Origin: Nageia nagi
Taxonomy: Eukaryota; Pinophyta
DNA: 64,000 nt
NCBI GenBank assembly: GCA_050084985.1
Contig: JBITNC010000001.1
Span: forward strand, 205,840,001 to 205,904,000
Reading direction: 5' to 3'
Every line of letters begins with the position of its first letter. Within the stretch, counting starts at the first letter, position 1. The notes under the pieces were generated by a model. The model ran no database searches. It was not told the DNA's origin and saw nothing but the letters and a program-made list of their open reading frames with translations. Positions 13,414-25,499 of the stretch are shown one piece after another. The position numbers and the translations under genes are program-made.

Positions 13414-14124
13414 TTGGATAAGACTAATATCAATTTTCTAATTGTTTCAATTATGCAACCTAGCAATTTTTTTGCCATGATCAATAGCTTTGAAGAGGTC
13501 ATCAAAGCTAATCTAAAGAATATTCTCTATGGAAATGAAGAGCAAAGTGATGCCCCTAACATTAGGGGAAACCATTCATCTAGTAGTTCCATGCTACCTA
13601 TGTCCTAGGATTTCAATCCCCTATGTGATGAGATCCATGTCACAAGGGAACCTAATTTAAAAGTGGAACCTATTTTTGACACATACAATGGTGAAGGCAA
13701 TCCTATAGCTCATATCAATGCTTTTGATATAAAATAAGAGTTAAAGTTTAGGGTGAATGATAGTCTCATGGCTAAATATCTCCCTAATACATTTTGAGAT
13801 GATGCATTAAATTAGTACTTCTCTCTACTTGTAAAATCTATTAATTATTATATGCAACTCATTTCCAAATTTTACATCCATTTCAAATATCTCTCTCCTA
13901 GAAAAATGATATTTTTCAACCTAGTTAGTGTAATCCAAGATCTAAATGAAAGATTTGACAACTTTTCCCAAAGATTTAAAAAAATTTGGAGCATGATTCC
14001 TGAGCCCTTATATGAAAACCATGTCATGTCCATGTTCATCCATAACATAAACCCTAAACTAAAATTTAAATCCTTAGATTATAGTACCTTGCTATTCATA
14101 GAAATTATCATCAAACTTACATAA
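13414..14124 (+). pseudogene. gag relic of level-1 gypsy element
   Basis: One frame carries the retrotransposon gag (Retrotrans_gag) pattern across several stops: 'EPIFDTYNGEGNP' and 'HINAF', a block ending in 'DDALN' followed by a stop where the family has Trp, then 'FNLVSVIQDLNERFDNFSQR' and a helical tail. Gag forms the particle that packages element RNA. Two open pieces remain (13414-13608 and 13852-14124) in the same frame. The intervening stops are TAG/TGA at probable Gln or Trp sites. The downstream protease is in another frame. Confidence 0.75.
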
Positions 14125-14162
14125 AAATAGAAATACTTGGTTGATATAGGTGACTTAAAATG

Positions 14163-14655
14163 TAAATATTGAAGGCCTTGATTGATACTAGATCTAATGT
14201 AAATATTTTATTTTCTAATTTGTTGCCAAAGTATTTTCCTTCCATATATGTAAATATGAAAAGACTAATATTTAAAATTAAAGGATTTGACAATACTCAA
14301 AGGGAATACATTAGCTATGTCACTATGCCTATTGAAGTAGGTGGTAAGTCTATTGATAATTTTTTATATTTTTTAAATAAATTTGCCATATAAAATTTTG
14401 CTTTGAAGGTCATGGATCCATAAGATTAGGGTTGTCACTTCTACTTTGCATCATTTGACTAAGTTTATGCATAAGGGGAAATATGTAAATATTCATGTAG
14501 ATAACAACCCCACATATGTATGTCAAGAAGATGAAAGGTTTTGGATACCTCATGACTTGGTTGAAGAGGAGGGTACCACTCTAATGCCTATGATAGCTAT
14601 CAGTCTCCATGAGGTAAGCATGGGAACATATAAGATTCTAGAGATAGACATGTAG
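14163..14655 (+). pseudogene. Aspartic protease relic of level-1 element
   Basis: 'ALIDTRSNVNIL' corresponds to the retropepsin motif ALIDTGSSVNIL, with the DTG Gly changed to Arg, which should abolish catalysis. Further on, 'STLHHLTKFMHKGKYVNI' at about 14435-14480, in a shifted frame, is the conserved block after the second protease strand in Tat/Athila-type elements. In an active element the enzyme would cleave the gag-pol precursor. Confidence 0.75.
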
Positions 14656-15472
14656 GAGAGCTTTAGAGAGCTTGGATGATCCCTTTTTGTACCTAAAATC
14701 CAACATCATCACTCAAAAGAGTGTAAAACCAAACACCATCACCTCATTCTTGAAGATACTTCTAAACTTATTGAAGATATCTAGACCTTATATCATGAAA
14801 CTAAGGAGAAAATTGCATCGATAATGGATAGTTTAGTCTCTTCTTCTCAAACACCATATGGAATGGTAAGTCTACATTTTATTCAAATAGAATCTTAGGA
14901 ATTATCCCCAGTTGAATTCAATATTAGTATCCAAGAGGACCCATAGTTGATTTGAATAGAATCTTAGTTAACCCTGGAAGAATGAGAGAGGAACAACATA
15001 TTATTATCTAAATTTTTTGATATCTTTGCTTGGTCTTATTCTAATATGCTTGGTCTTGATCTTGATTTTTTCATCCATAGACTAGTTTTTAATGAAAATA
15101 TGAAGCCTATCAAGTAGAAGCCTAGAAAAATGCATCCTAGAATTGCTCTTTTATCAAAAAAGAAATTAAGAAGTATCTTGCTATTAGTTTCATTATTTCT
15201 ACTGATTATTATCCTTGGATATTTAACATTATTTCTATAGCTAAGCCTAATGGTGAGATAATATGTTGCACAAATTTTAGAGATATTAGTAAGGCATATC
15301 CAAAAGATGCCTTTCCTTTGCCTAACATTGATATGATTGTAGATTCAATAGCAGGCCATGAAATCTTATCTTTCATTGATGGTTTTTTTGACAATAATTA
15401 GATAAGGATCAATAAAGAGGACCAACATAAGACAATTTTTGCTACTCCTTGGGGCATATTTTATTGGATGGT
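14656..15472 (+). pseudogene. Reverse transcriptase relic, N-terminal half (level 1, interrupted)
   Basis: Readable blocks are 'FDIFAWSYSNMLGLD', 'MHPRIAL', 'AKPNGEIICCTNFRDISK', 'AYPKDAFPLPNIDMIVD', 'AGHEILSFIDGFF' and 'HKTIFATPWGIFYWMV'. These are reverse transcriptase motifs 1-4 of non-chromovirus plant gypsy elements. The reading breaks at 15472, inside the strand that normally continues into 'MPFGL'; that continuation is found at 30003. The breakpoint carries the ATGGT duplication of the level-2 insertion. In-frame stops mostly replace Gln. Confidence 0.85.
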
Positions 15473-16169
15473 TGTAGATGCTTAAAAAATGATTTATTAT
15501 TTATTTAATAAATTATATTTAGACGACTCATTAAATGAATAAATGGTAATAATACATAAATCAAGATAAATTATTATTAAAATGCAATATCATTTATCAT
15601 GGTTTATATTTTAAATTATCTTGTATATAGAAAATATTATTGTTATTACTATATGTTAGCTTTCACTCCATTTTTGTTCCTTGTAGGTTATAAATATGGG
15701 AAGTGAAAGTTGACATCCCTATTGAATATGTTTGATATATGGTTATCCCAAACATCAAACTTAATGCATATCTTAATGCCACTTATCTTGATAATTTGTT
15801 ATACTCTCTAATTTGTGTTATCTCTCTCTTGTACAACATAAGGAACTATGAATCCAACACCATCAACAACATGCCACTTCTACATAGCTAGTGGCGTGCA
15901 CCTTCTAGATCAAAAGATTCAAATTTTGGGGAACAAATCATGGTGCTATTATAGAGAATATTTGTTGCAAGTTCATCTAAAGTATGATCACAATCATTTT
16001 AATATTCATGGTTATTCTTCTCTTAAGGATTGTACACACATTGGCTACAAAATCTCACTTTGTATTAGTTTTATATATTTCATGTATATTTTTTGTAATA
16101 TGATATAGAGCTACTTATCATTATATTTGTAGAACATTTATTTATTAATTACACATTTTTGGGTCTACA
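15473..16169 (+). mobile_element. 5' LTR of level-2 element
   Basis: 697 bp, TGTAGATGC...GGGTCTACA. It is followed by 'ttttggtgaaatt', which occupies the primer-binding-site position but is too altered to name the tRNA. Matches 29275-29997 throughout ('aaaatgatttattatttattt', 'atagaaaatattattgttat', 'ggttatcccaaacat', 'aaggattgtacacacattgg' and near-identical forms). Confidence 0.85.
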
Positions 16170-16229
16170 TTTTGGTGAAATTAAAATTATTACATGCATA
16201 GGTTTTGACTTAGGAAATCCTTTTCAAAC

Positions 16230-18345
16230 ATCATGAATCCATTTGCATTATTATTCATCCTTTACCTGAAGCTTTCTAGATAATAGTTGGAGAAAATGAT
16301 AAAACTAGGGTTTATTCTACTTATGTTGAAAATATGGATCTAAATGTAGAAAATCATAAGGTTTATAAAGAGAAGGTTCATTTCAATGATATCCAAAGAA
16401 GTGTTAATCATAATCCTAATCTACCTCTATAAGAACCTCACCCAAATGCTCATAGTAATACTAAGTCTACAAGATCTAGCATGAAGATGGATATTATTGG
16501 TGAAACTCCCAATAGTATTATTCATAATGTTGATCAATTTGAATTTAAAAATTTAATATTGAATATTCATGATAATGATTTTGATTAAATTAATTTTGAA
16601 ATTCCTAAATTAGATAGAATTCCTATTCATAATAGATCTATATAGGAAGTGCTATCTGGTAAACACATGCTAGAATCTTTTCTTACTCATAATGCTAAAA
16701 CTACTATTGATATTCTAACAAATTATGAGCTCTTAAAGGAAAAAAATATAGTATTAGAATCATTAGATAGTTTTTCATATGAAAATTTAGGATCTACATG
16801 AAGAAGGGCTCTTTCCATTAATACAGACATCACTAATGATGTATCTTTTTGTGAACACATTGCCAATGAAATGGATGGGGTTGATATAGTAGCTCCTCTT
16901 GAGGTGAATACACACACAACCTCCAAGAAAAATAATTATTGAAGATATTGGTATAGAGAATGATAATGATGATTATGACCACCTCATCCTAAAACCTGAT
17001 CATTACATAAGAGCTAAGCTTTCTAAAGGTAAGGATATTATATAAGATGATGACTGTGATGCTCAACTTCAAATACAAGTTATAAATATTCTTAATTATG
17101 CCTATAAGAAAAATATTAAATGGTGCTTATATGAACATAATATTAAATTTGAATTCTTTAGAATATTCAAGATATTTTCAACTTTCATTTTGAACCTTAT
17201 ACAAAGATATTAGAGTTTTTTATGAAATTGCTTGATAAACTAGAACATTAAAGAATAAATAAAATTGGACCTTTCCTTATACTCAAAGAGAATGAACTTA
17301 GAGGAGAAAATGTTCCACCTTAAACCCCTCCTTGATCCCTAATAGTTAATATTCCTAACCAAGCATATCTTATTATTGATTCAACTAAGGAATGAATAAA
17401 GAAATTAGAACATAACTTGCTTTATGAAGGAGTTGATGATTTCTTATTTTGTTTAGAAAGACATTTAATAGATAGAATTATTTCTAAAAATATTACTAAG
17501 AAAAAAAGTATTAAATTTACAAAATTTTATGGTTTGCAAGATCCTAAGATGTATATCAGAAAATTTCAAGAAGAAGATATGGAATATATGCACGATAGAG
17601 ATTTGCTTGCTAAATTATTTTCATATAGTTTGAAAGATGATGCATTAAAATGGTATTTTATACTTCCTAAAAAAATAATTGATAAATATGAGGATTTGGT
17701 TCATCAATTTTTATAGTATTTTAAATATAATATTTTTGAAAAGGTTCATTTCAAATATTTTTGTAAAATTAAGCAATTACCTAATCAATCTATACATGAT
17801 TTTATGAAAAATGGAAACATACTACCAATAAAATTACTATGCTTGAGAAAGATTTGAAAGACACATTTGCAAATGCTTTATTACTTATGTATAAGGTTTT
17901 GGATATCTCTAATTATTATATGAATTTAGGTTAAATGATCAATGTTTTCTTCAAAAAAGATGCTTGTATTAAAAAGTTGTTTGCTATGCGTAACAATACT
18001 CCAATATAGAAAAGAAAGTTCAAACCCATGAAAATGGTAAGAAAACTTAAGTGAAAAATGTTGAACAAAAAGGAAATCCTAATAATAAATCTAAAAGCAA
18101 GTTTACACCATTGATAGATACTATTGATAATATTCTCAATATTTTAATCAAAGAAGATCTTATTGAGCTTCCACCCATTGTTGAATCTAAGTTTCCTAAT
18201 GGTGTACCTATGAATTTTAGTATGAAGAATTTCACAATTATCATAGGGTACCTAGATATATAACATGAAATTGTAGTACTTTAAGACATATTAATTATGA
18301 TTTTATTAAAATAAAGGCCATTAGGATGGATGATAATACTACTAT
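16230..18345 (+). pseudogene. gag relic of level-2 element, interrupted by the chromovirus
   Basis: Upstream, an Asp/Asn/Ile-rich coding relic (about 16480-16925, for example 'GETPNSIIHNVDQFEF') has no recognised domain. The gag core at 17417-17716 is readable: 'KFTKFYGLQDPKMYIRKF', 'DALKWYFILPKKIIDKYEDL', and 'VHQFL' with a stop following. At 18100-18345 the C-terminal gag block of Tat-type elements is recognisable ('FTPL', 'LIELPPIVESKFPNG', 'HEIV'). Stops fall at probable Gln sites. Translation ends in the level-3 insertion at 18350 and resumes at 24360. Confidence 0.7.
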
Positions 18346-18350
18346 GGATG

Positions 18351-18754
18351 TGTTAGGATCCCACATCCTAACATTTTTTTGTTAGTATTAGTTATTAAAT
18401 TATCAACCTATATTGTAAATCATAATATTATGATTATAAGGGTGGGGATGGATCTTGCATTACTATTAGGGTTAGGGTTAGTATATTATAAATAGGTAGA
18501 AGTATGTGGAGAAAGGCATAGTGAATATTATTTTCACTTTTGGAGTTGTAAGGAGATAGCCCCCTTGAAGTAGCCCATAATTCTATTACTATTTATTAAA
18601 ATCCTATACTTATCTATTATTATTGGTATTTTGTGTTCTATTTATCAGTGCATGCTATGTTATTTGCACTAGATTAGTTGTTATTTTCCTATTTTAAATT
18701 AATATTCATTACATTTCTATAATATTTCCCTTTCATATTTATAGTATCATAACA
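18351..18754 (+). mobile_element. 5' LTR of chromovirus
   Basis: 404 bp, TGTTAGGATCCC...CATAACA. A TATA box (TATAAATA, 18487-18494) lies mid-LTR. Equal in length to the 3' LTR and only moderately diverged from it. Confidence 0.92.
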
Positions 18755-18756
18755 TT

Positions 18757-18770
18757 TGGTATCAAAGCTC
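18757..18770 (+). other. Primer-binding site for initiator tRNA-Met
   Basis: TGGTATCAAAGCTC begins 2 bp after the LTR end. It equals the usual TGGTATCAGAGC site with one G-to-A change. Confidence 0.85.
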
Positions 18771-19588
18771 TTTCTAGGGCCATTCTACTATAAGAAAATA
18801 AAAAATAATTATTAAAGGTCTAAGCTAGAAACCCTATACTGGGGGTTTTAAAATATCCAAGAGGAACTATCATTTTTGGCTAACCACACTTGCCCATAAA
18901 TCTATGTGTGAAGTGAGATGCAAAAAACTCTACATCAATACCCAAGCCTCAGATAGAATCCTACATGGAATTAGACTCCATGTACCAAAAGGTATATCAA
19001 AGATTATCTAGGCTATAAATGAAAAATAGGTAAGAAGTTGTGTTGATCATATATAAACTATAATGTACCAACAAGTGCCACTAGAAATTTACTTATCATA
19101 AACACCATCTTTGTAGCCTCTTTCTTTATGAAATTTGGATAGGAGGGGTGTTTAGACAAGCCTACAAAGTAGATAATCCTTACCCTAGAATCATTCCTTC
19201 ACACAAAAACCTTGATTTAGGAGGCAAAATGTATGACATGAAATTTTTTAGAGCCACCAAAAATAGCAATTTAGAGACAAAAAAGCCTTTAGAGCTAAAT
19301 AACTAAAAATTTATACCATTTTAGCAATTATTAACAAAAGCAGATAGACCCACAAATGTAAAAAAAAGTCTAGGAGTCCAAAAATCATCATCAAGAGACA
19401 TAGTCCATTATGATCATATTTTTGAGTTGATAATTTTAATATATTACACCCATACACTTTTTTGATCACTGTATAAAAATAGCAATTTCTAAAAATAGTA
19501 GTTTCCAAAAATAATAGCTTTAGAAATAGTAGTTCTAGAAATGGCACCTGAGATAAGATCCTAAATAGTAACACAAGGTGATCCTACC
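18771..19588 (+). other. Leader region of the chromovirus
   Basis: Lies between the primer-binding site and the first gag ATG. It shows no coding similarity. Short A-rich repeats of the type 'aatagcaattt.taaaaatagta' occur at 19480-19540. Confidence 0.5.
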
Positions 19589-20640
19589 ATGATGACATTT
19601 CAAACTATGATCCAAAAAATTGTAGATACACTTAATAGTACATTTAGGGTATAAATTAAATAAATATAAACCCAAATACAAACCCTTGATAGTAAATGTG
19701 ATAGTGTCCAACTAAGTATCAATCATACCAATAATGCATCCAGTTCACAAAAATCAAGGTAGTTAAGATATCCATAGGGGTATCATCATAACTTTTAGAG
19801 CCAACAAGGTGATTTCATTCTTATTTGCACAACCAAATTGGACTTTCCCACTAGTTGGATTTATAAGTTATGATAGTATTTCACATTGAACCAAATTCCA
19901 AAAGCTTTGAAGGTACGCATGGTAACTTTTCATTTGGACCATGAGGCTCTCCAATGGCATGAGTGGTACTCAAAAATGCATCCTACTCTTTCATGGTATG
20001 AATTTACTCAATAATTATTAATCCATTTTGGTCCTAGTGACTATGAAGATTTCATAAGGGTATTGACCAAGATACATCAAACTATAATAGTCAAAAAATA
20101 CCAAAATTAGTTTGAGAAATTAACAAATCACATAGAGGGATTGGATGATGCATTTTTCATAAGTTGATTTATTAGTATATTAAATGAAAAAATTAAATTA
20201 GAGGTCAAAATGATTAATCCCAAAACTATGATGGATGCTATTACTTTGGAAAAGCTCATTGAAGATAAAGCCAATGCTCATCGATGAAATGTAAGACCCC
20301 CATTGATAAAAACACATAATATTTCCTATTCCTCTAATAATACAAGTGCCCCACCACCAAATCATATAATTCAAACTAAGAAGTTGATGTGGGAGGAAAT
20401 GGAAGAGCATCACAAGAAGGGTTTGTGCTATGATTGTGATGAGAAATTTTTTCATGGTCATTGTTGTACTCAACAAAAGTTATATTTACTTGATGCTGAT
20501 GTTCCTAGTGAGGAGGAATATGAGAGTGCACCTAAAGAGGCTATAAAGGAAATTCTATATGAGGAGACCTTAGTTATCTCTTATAGTGCATTGGTAAGAA
20601 TTACTACCCCTCAAACTATGAAGGTCAAAGGTTTTTTTTA
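19589..20640 (+). pseudogene. Chromovirus gag relic
   Basis: Start chosen at ATG 19589 ('MMTFQTMIQKIVD'). The core pattern 'VRMVTFHLDHEALQWHEWY', 'FTQ', 'LLIHFGPSDYEDF' and 'FEKLTNHIEGLDDAFF' is typical chromovirus gag. A proline-rich linker leads into a zinc knuckle 'GLCYDCDEKFFHGHCC' at about 20428, which binds nucleic acid in family members. The last third (20303-20641) is still open. Upstream stops are TAG/TAA/TGA at probable Gln, Trp or Arg sites. Confidence 0.85.
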
Positions 20641-21047
20641 AAAAGTGCCCTCTCATAATATTTTTGGATTCAAGTACTCATAATTTCATTAATCCATAGG
20701 TGGCTAAGGTTGTTGACTATTACATCCACCCTACAAATAATTTTGAGGTTATTATTGGTAATAGAGGAAAAATAACATGTAAAGGCACATGTTAAAATGT
20801 CAAACTGAGCATGGACCACTATACTTTGAAAAGTGACATGTACACTTTACCAATTATGAGATGTGATATAGTTTTAGGGGTACAATGGTTAAGGACCTTG
20901 GGCATCATGTAGTGGAATTTTGCAGAGCTATGGATGATTTTTAAGATAGATGAGTAAGATCATACTCTCAGGGGATTACAAGGTGGACCTTTACAAATTA
21001 TGAGATCACATCACAAGGAAAAGATATTATAAAAAAATGGAAAGGGA
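20641..21047 (+). pseudogene. Chromovirus aspartic protease relic
   Basis: Fragments 'LDSSTHNFI' and 'DIVLGVQWLRTLG' flank the degraded middle. The first corresponds to the LIDSGSTHNFI active-site strand with Gly replaced by Ser. The second is the conserved C-terminal block. The reading changes frame between them. Confidence 0.75.
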
Positions 21048-22470
21048 ATGATGGCACAATTCCACTTTTTATCAATCATTGAATTTGAAGTCACAAAGCC
21101 TAAGGATCTCCAACCCATCTTAAGTAAGCATGCATGTGCCTTTGAGAAACCAACAAGATTACCACCCCAATCATCACATGATCATGCTATCCAATTGGTG
21201 CCAAGAAGTCACCAACAAAACATTCATCCTTATTGGTATCCTTGTTTACAAAAAAAAGAAATTGAAAAAGTTGTTTAGGAACTATTGGATGCAGGAATAA
21301 TCTAACCTTTTATAAGCCCATATTCTTCTCCAATTATATTGGTTCATAATAAAGATGGCTCATGATATATGTGTGTGGATTTTAGGGCTCTCAACAAAAT
21401 TATCATCAAGGATAAATTTCTCATACCAATCATTGATGAATTATTGGATGAACTACATGGGGAAATATATTTTTTCTAAGTTGTACCTATGATCTAGCTA
21501 TCATTAAATCTACCTCAAGGAGGAGGATATACCAAAAATTGCATTTTGCACCCATGAGGACCATTATGAGTTCTTGGTCATGCCTTTTGGCCTCACAAAT
21601 GCTCCATTCACATTTCAAAGTTTAATGAATTAGGTGTTTCATCCATTTCTTAGGAAATTTATTTTAGTTTTATTTGATGATATTTTGATCTACAATAAGA
21701 CATGGTAGGAACACATGGCACATGTTGACCAAACCTTGAAAATTTTGAGGGAACACTACCTATATGCAAAAAAATCAAAATGTTCATTCGATAAGAGGGA
21801 AATTGACTATTTAAATCATATTATATCTAAAGAGGGAGTTAAGGTGGATCCACATAAGATTACTAACATGCAAAACTAGTTTATTCCTACATCCTTGAAA
21901 AGTCTTCAAGGATTCTTGGGGTTGATTAGCTATTATAGAAAATTTGTGAAAGATTATGGTAAGATTGCAACACCTTTAACAATATTGTTGAAAAAGAATG
22001 CATTCTAATGGTCCCCTCAATCTAAGGTAGCTTTCCTTAAACTTAAGGATGCAAGGTGTACCACCTTGATATTAGTAATGTTAGATTTTTCTAAAACCTT
22101 TGTGATGGAAAGTGATGCTTATGGAGTAGGAATTAGGGTAGTATTGATGTAGGAAGGGCATCCCTTAGCATTCACTAGTAGAGCACTCTCTAGTAAAAAT
22201 TTAGGTAAATCCACTTATGAAAAAGAAATGGTTACCATCATTCATGCAGTTCAATGTTGGAGACCATATCTCATTATTCACCATTTCATCATCCTTGAAG
22301 ATCATCATAATTTTAAATTTTTCATGGAGCAACATATTTCTACACCTGAGTAACAAAAATGGGTTATCAAACTATTGGAGTATAATTATGAGATAGTATA
22401 CCATAAAGGTAAAGAGAATGTGGTTGTTGATGCTCTATCTAGAAAATTTGAAGATTAGGTAGCATTGTAA
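21048..22470 (+). pseudogene. Chromovirus reverse transcriptase and RNase H relic
   Basis: Blocks in order: 'LPPQSSHDHAIQL', '[17 protein letters not shown]', '[19 protein letters not shown]', '[18 protein letters not shown]', 'FILVLFDDILIYN' (catalytic DD present), 'YLNHIISKEGVKVDPHKI', '[18 protein letters not shown]', '[18 protein letters not shown]', then RNase H 'DFSKTFVMESDAYGVG', 'PLAFTSRALS', 'STYEKEMVTIIHAVQCWRPY', and 'HKGKENVVVDALSRK'. Almost every in-frame stop sits where relatives have Gln (for example after 'FQSLMN') or Trp. Frame shifts occur near 21460-21500. Confidence 0.92.
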
Positions 22471-23935
22471 GCTCTTTCATCTCTTATTATTTAATGTTTG
22501 GATAAAGTTAAACAAGAGTGGGCAAAGGATAGCTCCACCTAAGAATTGTTAAAATAATTCACTCAAGACCCCATGAGTAAACCACACCACACATGGCATG
22601 ATGGTATTTTGAGATTCAAAGGCTAAATTTTATTACCATCTCCTTCAAAATGTAAATTAGAAATACTTTCAAAATTGCATTCCACACCTACATCAGAACA
22701 TGATAGATTTTTAAAAACTTGTAAGCAGGTGACATGATCATTCTATTGGGTAAGTATGAAATGGGATATCAAGTAGTTTGTGGTAGCTTATGATATATGT
22801 CAATGATAAGAGGGTGAGATAGTGGGTACTTTAGGACTCCTTCAACCTCTTTCTATACCTAATCATACATGGATTGATATCTCAATGGATTTCATTCAAG
22901 GCCTACCTAAATCCAATGGTAAATTAATTATTCTAGTGGTGGTTGATCAATTATCCAAATATGCTCATTTTGGTTTCTTTAGCTCATCCTTATAAGGTAG
23001 TCATAGTGGCATAATTATTCATGAATATAATTTTTAAACTACATGGCATGCTAGAGATAATTGTCAGTGATCATGATCCCACTTTTACAATCCATTTTTG
23101 GCAAGAGCTTTTCAAGCTACAAGGTACCCAACTAAACATAAGCTCAACATATCACTTGCAAATTGATGGTTAGAATAAAATTATCAACAAATATTTGGAA
23201 ACATATTTATGCTATTTTGCATTAGCATAACCTATACATTAGGTATAATGGCTTCCCTTAGCTAAGTGGTAGTATAATACATCTTATCATTTTGTCAATA
23301 AGATGACCCCTTATGAAGCAGTGTATGGTCAAGCTCCACCCATAGTCATCTTGTATGTTGTAGGTACTAGTAAAGTTTAGGTATTTGACTTAGAATTAGT
23401 TAATCAAGATTATATTCTCCATTTTCTTAAGGATAACCTTTAGATAGCCCAACATTATATGAAGTAATAGGCTAATTAGCTATGTGTTGAAAGGGAGTTC
23501 CAAGTAGATGACATGGTTTTTCTAAGGTTGCAACTTTATCACTAGAAATCATTAAAAATAAAAGGCCCTCAAAAATTGACCCTAAAGTTTTATGGTCCCT
23601 ACAAGGTGTTGCAGTGCATTGGCCTAGCTGCATATAAATTGAAGCTTCTTGATTCTTCCAAGATTCACCCAATGTTTCATGTCTCCTATCTCAAGAAATT
23701 GGTTGGATTGAAGGTTTAAGTTTAGACATAATTACATGAGTTGGTAGAGGATGGATCAAAGGCAATTGTACCTAAGGTAGTTCTAGATCAACATTCATGG
23801 TAGCTTTGTAATTGCTCCATCATAGAAGTCCTTATGCAGTGGTAAGGCATGAAACTAGAAGATGCAACATGGGAAATACTTCATTAGCTATAGTAATAGT
23901 TTCCACACTTCAAGCTTTGAGGATAAAGCTTCATC
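22471..23935 (+). pseudogene. Chromovirus integrase with chromodomain-like C-terminus, relic
   Basis: The core block '[18 protein letters not shown]' followed by '[17 protein letters not shown]' holds the first catalytic Asp region. The segment around 'IIVSDHDPTFTI' (shifted frame, about 23060) holds the second. The C-terminal domain reads 'DMVFLRLQLYH', '[11 protein letters not shown]', '[15 protein letters not shown]'. A following block with 'IIEVLMQW.GMKLEDATWE' and 'FPHFKL' matches the C-terminal chromodomain region of chromoviruses, thought to guide insertion to particular chromatin. Stops mostly replace Gln. Confidence 0.85.
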
Positions 23936-23937
23936 CT

Positions 23938-23950
23938 AAGAGGGGTGACA
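23938..23950 (+). other. Polypurine tract of chromovirus
   Basis: 'aagaggggtgaca' directly before the 3' LTR TGTTAGG. Confidence 0.75.
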
Positions 23951-24354
23951 TGTTAGGATCCCACATCTTAACATTTTAATGTTAGTATTAGTTATTAAAT
24001 TGTTAGCTTATATTGTAAATAATAAAATTATGATTGTAAAGGTGGGGCTCAATCTTGCATTACTATTAGGGTTAGGGTTAGTATATTATAAATAGGTAGA
24101 AGTGTGTGGAGAAAGGAATCTTGAATATTATTTTCACTTTTGGAGTTATAAGGAGGTAGCTCCCTTGAAGTGGCCTATGATTCTATTACTATTTAGTAAA
24201 ATCCTATCCTTATCTATTATTGTTGCTATTTCATGTTCTATTTATCAATGCATACTCTATTATTTCCACTAGATTAGTTATCATTTTCCTATTTCAAATT
24301 GATATTCATTACATTTATGTAATATTTCCCTTTCATACTTGTAGCATCATAATA
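23951..24354 (+). mobile_element. 3' LTR of chromovirus
   Basis: 404 bp, same length as the 5' LTR. Ends ATAATA, with the terminal CA changed to TA, followed by GGATG, the perfect target-site duplication. Confidence 0.92.
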
Positions 24355-25090
24355 GGATGAAGATAGACTTGTACATCTAGATAATGAACAACTTGGGGTG
24401 TTCACAAATCCTTTACCTCCTTCACGTTTAAGAGACTACATAGGTATGGTAAGTACTACAAATTATTTGATATATTATTTTGCTAAAAAAAACAAGTACA
24501 AAAATGGAAAACCCAAATGTGGAACAAAAGGAATGGAAATAGATGTCACTAATGGTGTACACTATTCATATGCTATTTATGGCATGGAAAAAGTAAAAGT
24601 AAAGGTACCTCTCTTCATTCGTGTCTTTGCAAAATGCATCTAGATCATAAAACCCTCCCAGGTATGCACCATGCAAAATTTAAAGTTGAACTTATAGTGT
24701 ATTTTAGTTAGGTTATTTATTTTCCAAGCCATTGTGGATTTTTTCAATTGCATGCATGTGTTATTTACTTTTTTTTCCTTCTATAAAATTACTCTTACAC
24801 TATTTTTGCATTGTCCTATTTGTTATATTATTTCTCGTGCTGCTAGTGGTGTACCTCCTTTATTTTACTCTGCCAATGGCATATGTTACCTAGGACAAAA
24901 TGTAAACCAATAGTATTTCATTAATCCTTAAGGTGTTTTGAATTCATTGGATTGGTTACATGATATTTTTCATCCTATTATTAAGAAAAAATGGTCATAT
25001 ATTTCATATGGTTTTAATTGGTCTTTTGGAACCTAGCTTGTAGAAGAATTATCTATTTTTCTTAAATAAGATTTCTTAGATGTTTGATGA
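24355..25090 (+). pseudogene. Unidentified coding relic downstream of gag in level-2 element
   Basis: Translation of the level-2 element resumes after the chromovirus. An open piece (24398-24643) reads 'NPLPPSRLRDYIGMVSTT', 'KCGTKGMEIDVTNGVHYS' and 'YGMEKVKVKVPLFIRVFAK'. A second stretch at about 24820-25080 reads 'ASGVPPLFYSANGICYLGQN', 'YFINP', 'LDWLHDIFHPIIKKKWSY' and 'YGFNWSFGT', interrupted only by TAG/TAA at likely Gln codons. I do not recognise either as protease, reverse transcriptase or integrase. It may be a lineage-specific extra domain. The stop pattern argues that it was once translated. Confidence 0.5.
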
Positions 25091-25326
25091 TGTTTATTTA
25101 ATATTGCATAAATTTGTATTGAATTTCATTTTTATTTATGTTCATTTAAAATCAAACTTATTGTATGTATTATCTTTGTAAGTAAATATTAAAATGAATT
25201 GTGCGCTCATCTTACTTTTCAAACACATTAAGTAAAAAACTAAACTCAACTTATTTATAATTATAGAAAATAAAATTTATCAAACACATTCAACATACTT
25301 TGAATAAGCCAAAAAAATTAATAATC

Positions 25327-25329
<3 letters not shown>

Positions 25330-25362
<33 letters not shown>
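25330..25362. repeat. TA dinucleotide microsatellite
   Basis: About 16 uninterrupted TA units in the internal region of the level-2 element. Confidence 0.95.
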
Positions 25363-25364
<2 letters not shown>

Positions 25365-25499
25365 AAATAGTATAATGTATAATGGGATTGATTACACAAC
25401 TATAGCCTACCTATTGATGAGCACTGCTCCCACTACTAGTGGTATCTCCTATCCTTTTCCTAACTCAGTGATTGCTAGTGCTAACTCCTAAAAGTGACA

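Larger units (their letters stand above)
18351..24354 (+). mobile_element. Innermost nested element: chromovirus-type Ty3/gypsy retrotransposon (level 3)
   Basis: Two 404-bp LTRs (18351-18754 and 23951-24354) flank a full gag-pol set. The duplication GGATG is perfect (18346-18350 and 24355-24359). An initiator-Met primer-binding site follows the 5' LTR and a polypurine tract precedes the 3' LTR. Order is gag with zinc knuckle, protease, reverse transcriptase, RNase H, integrase and a chromodomain-like C-terminus. Total length is 6004 bp, normal for the group. All reading frames carry stops, so it is inactive. It is the youngest of the three nested insertions. Confidence 0.92.

Noticed and set aside
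18466-18482. Telomere-like run 'attagggttagggttag' (also in the 3' LTR near 24070)
   Set aside because: Only two to three units, of TTAGGG rather than the usual plant TTTAGGG form, present in both chromovirus LTRs; it is ordinary LTR sequence.
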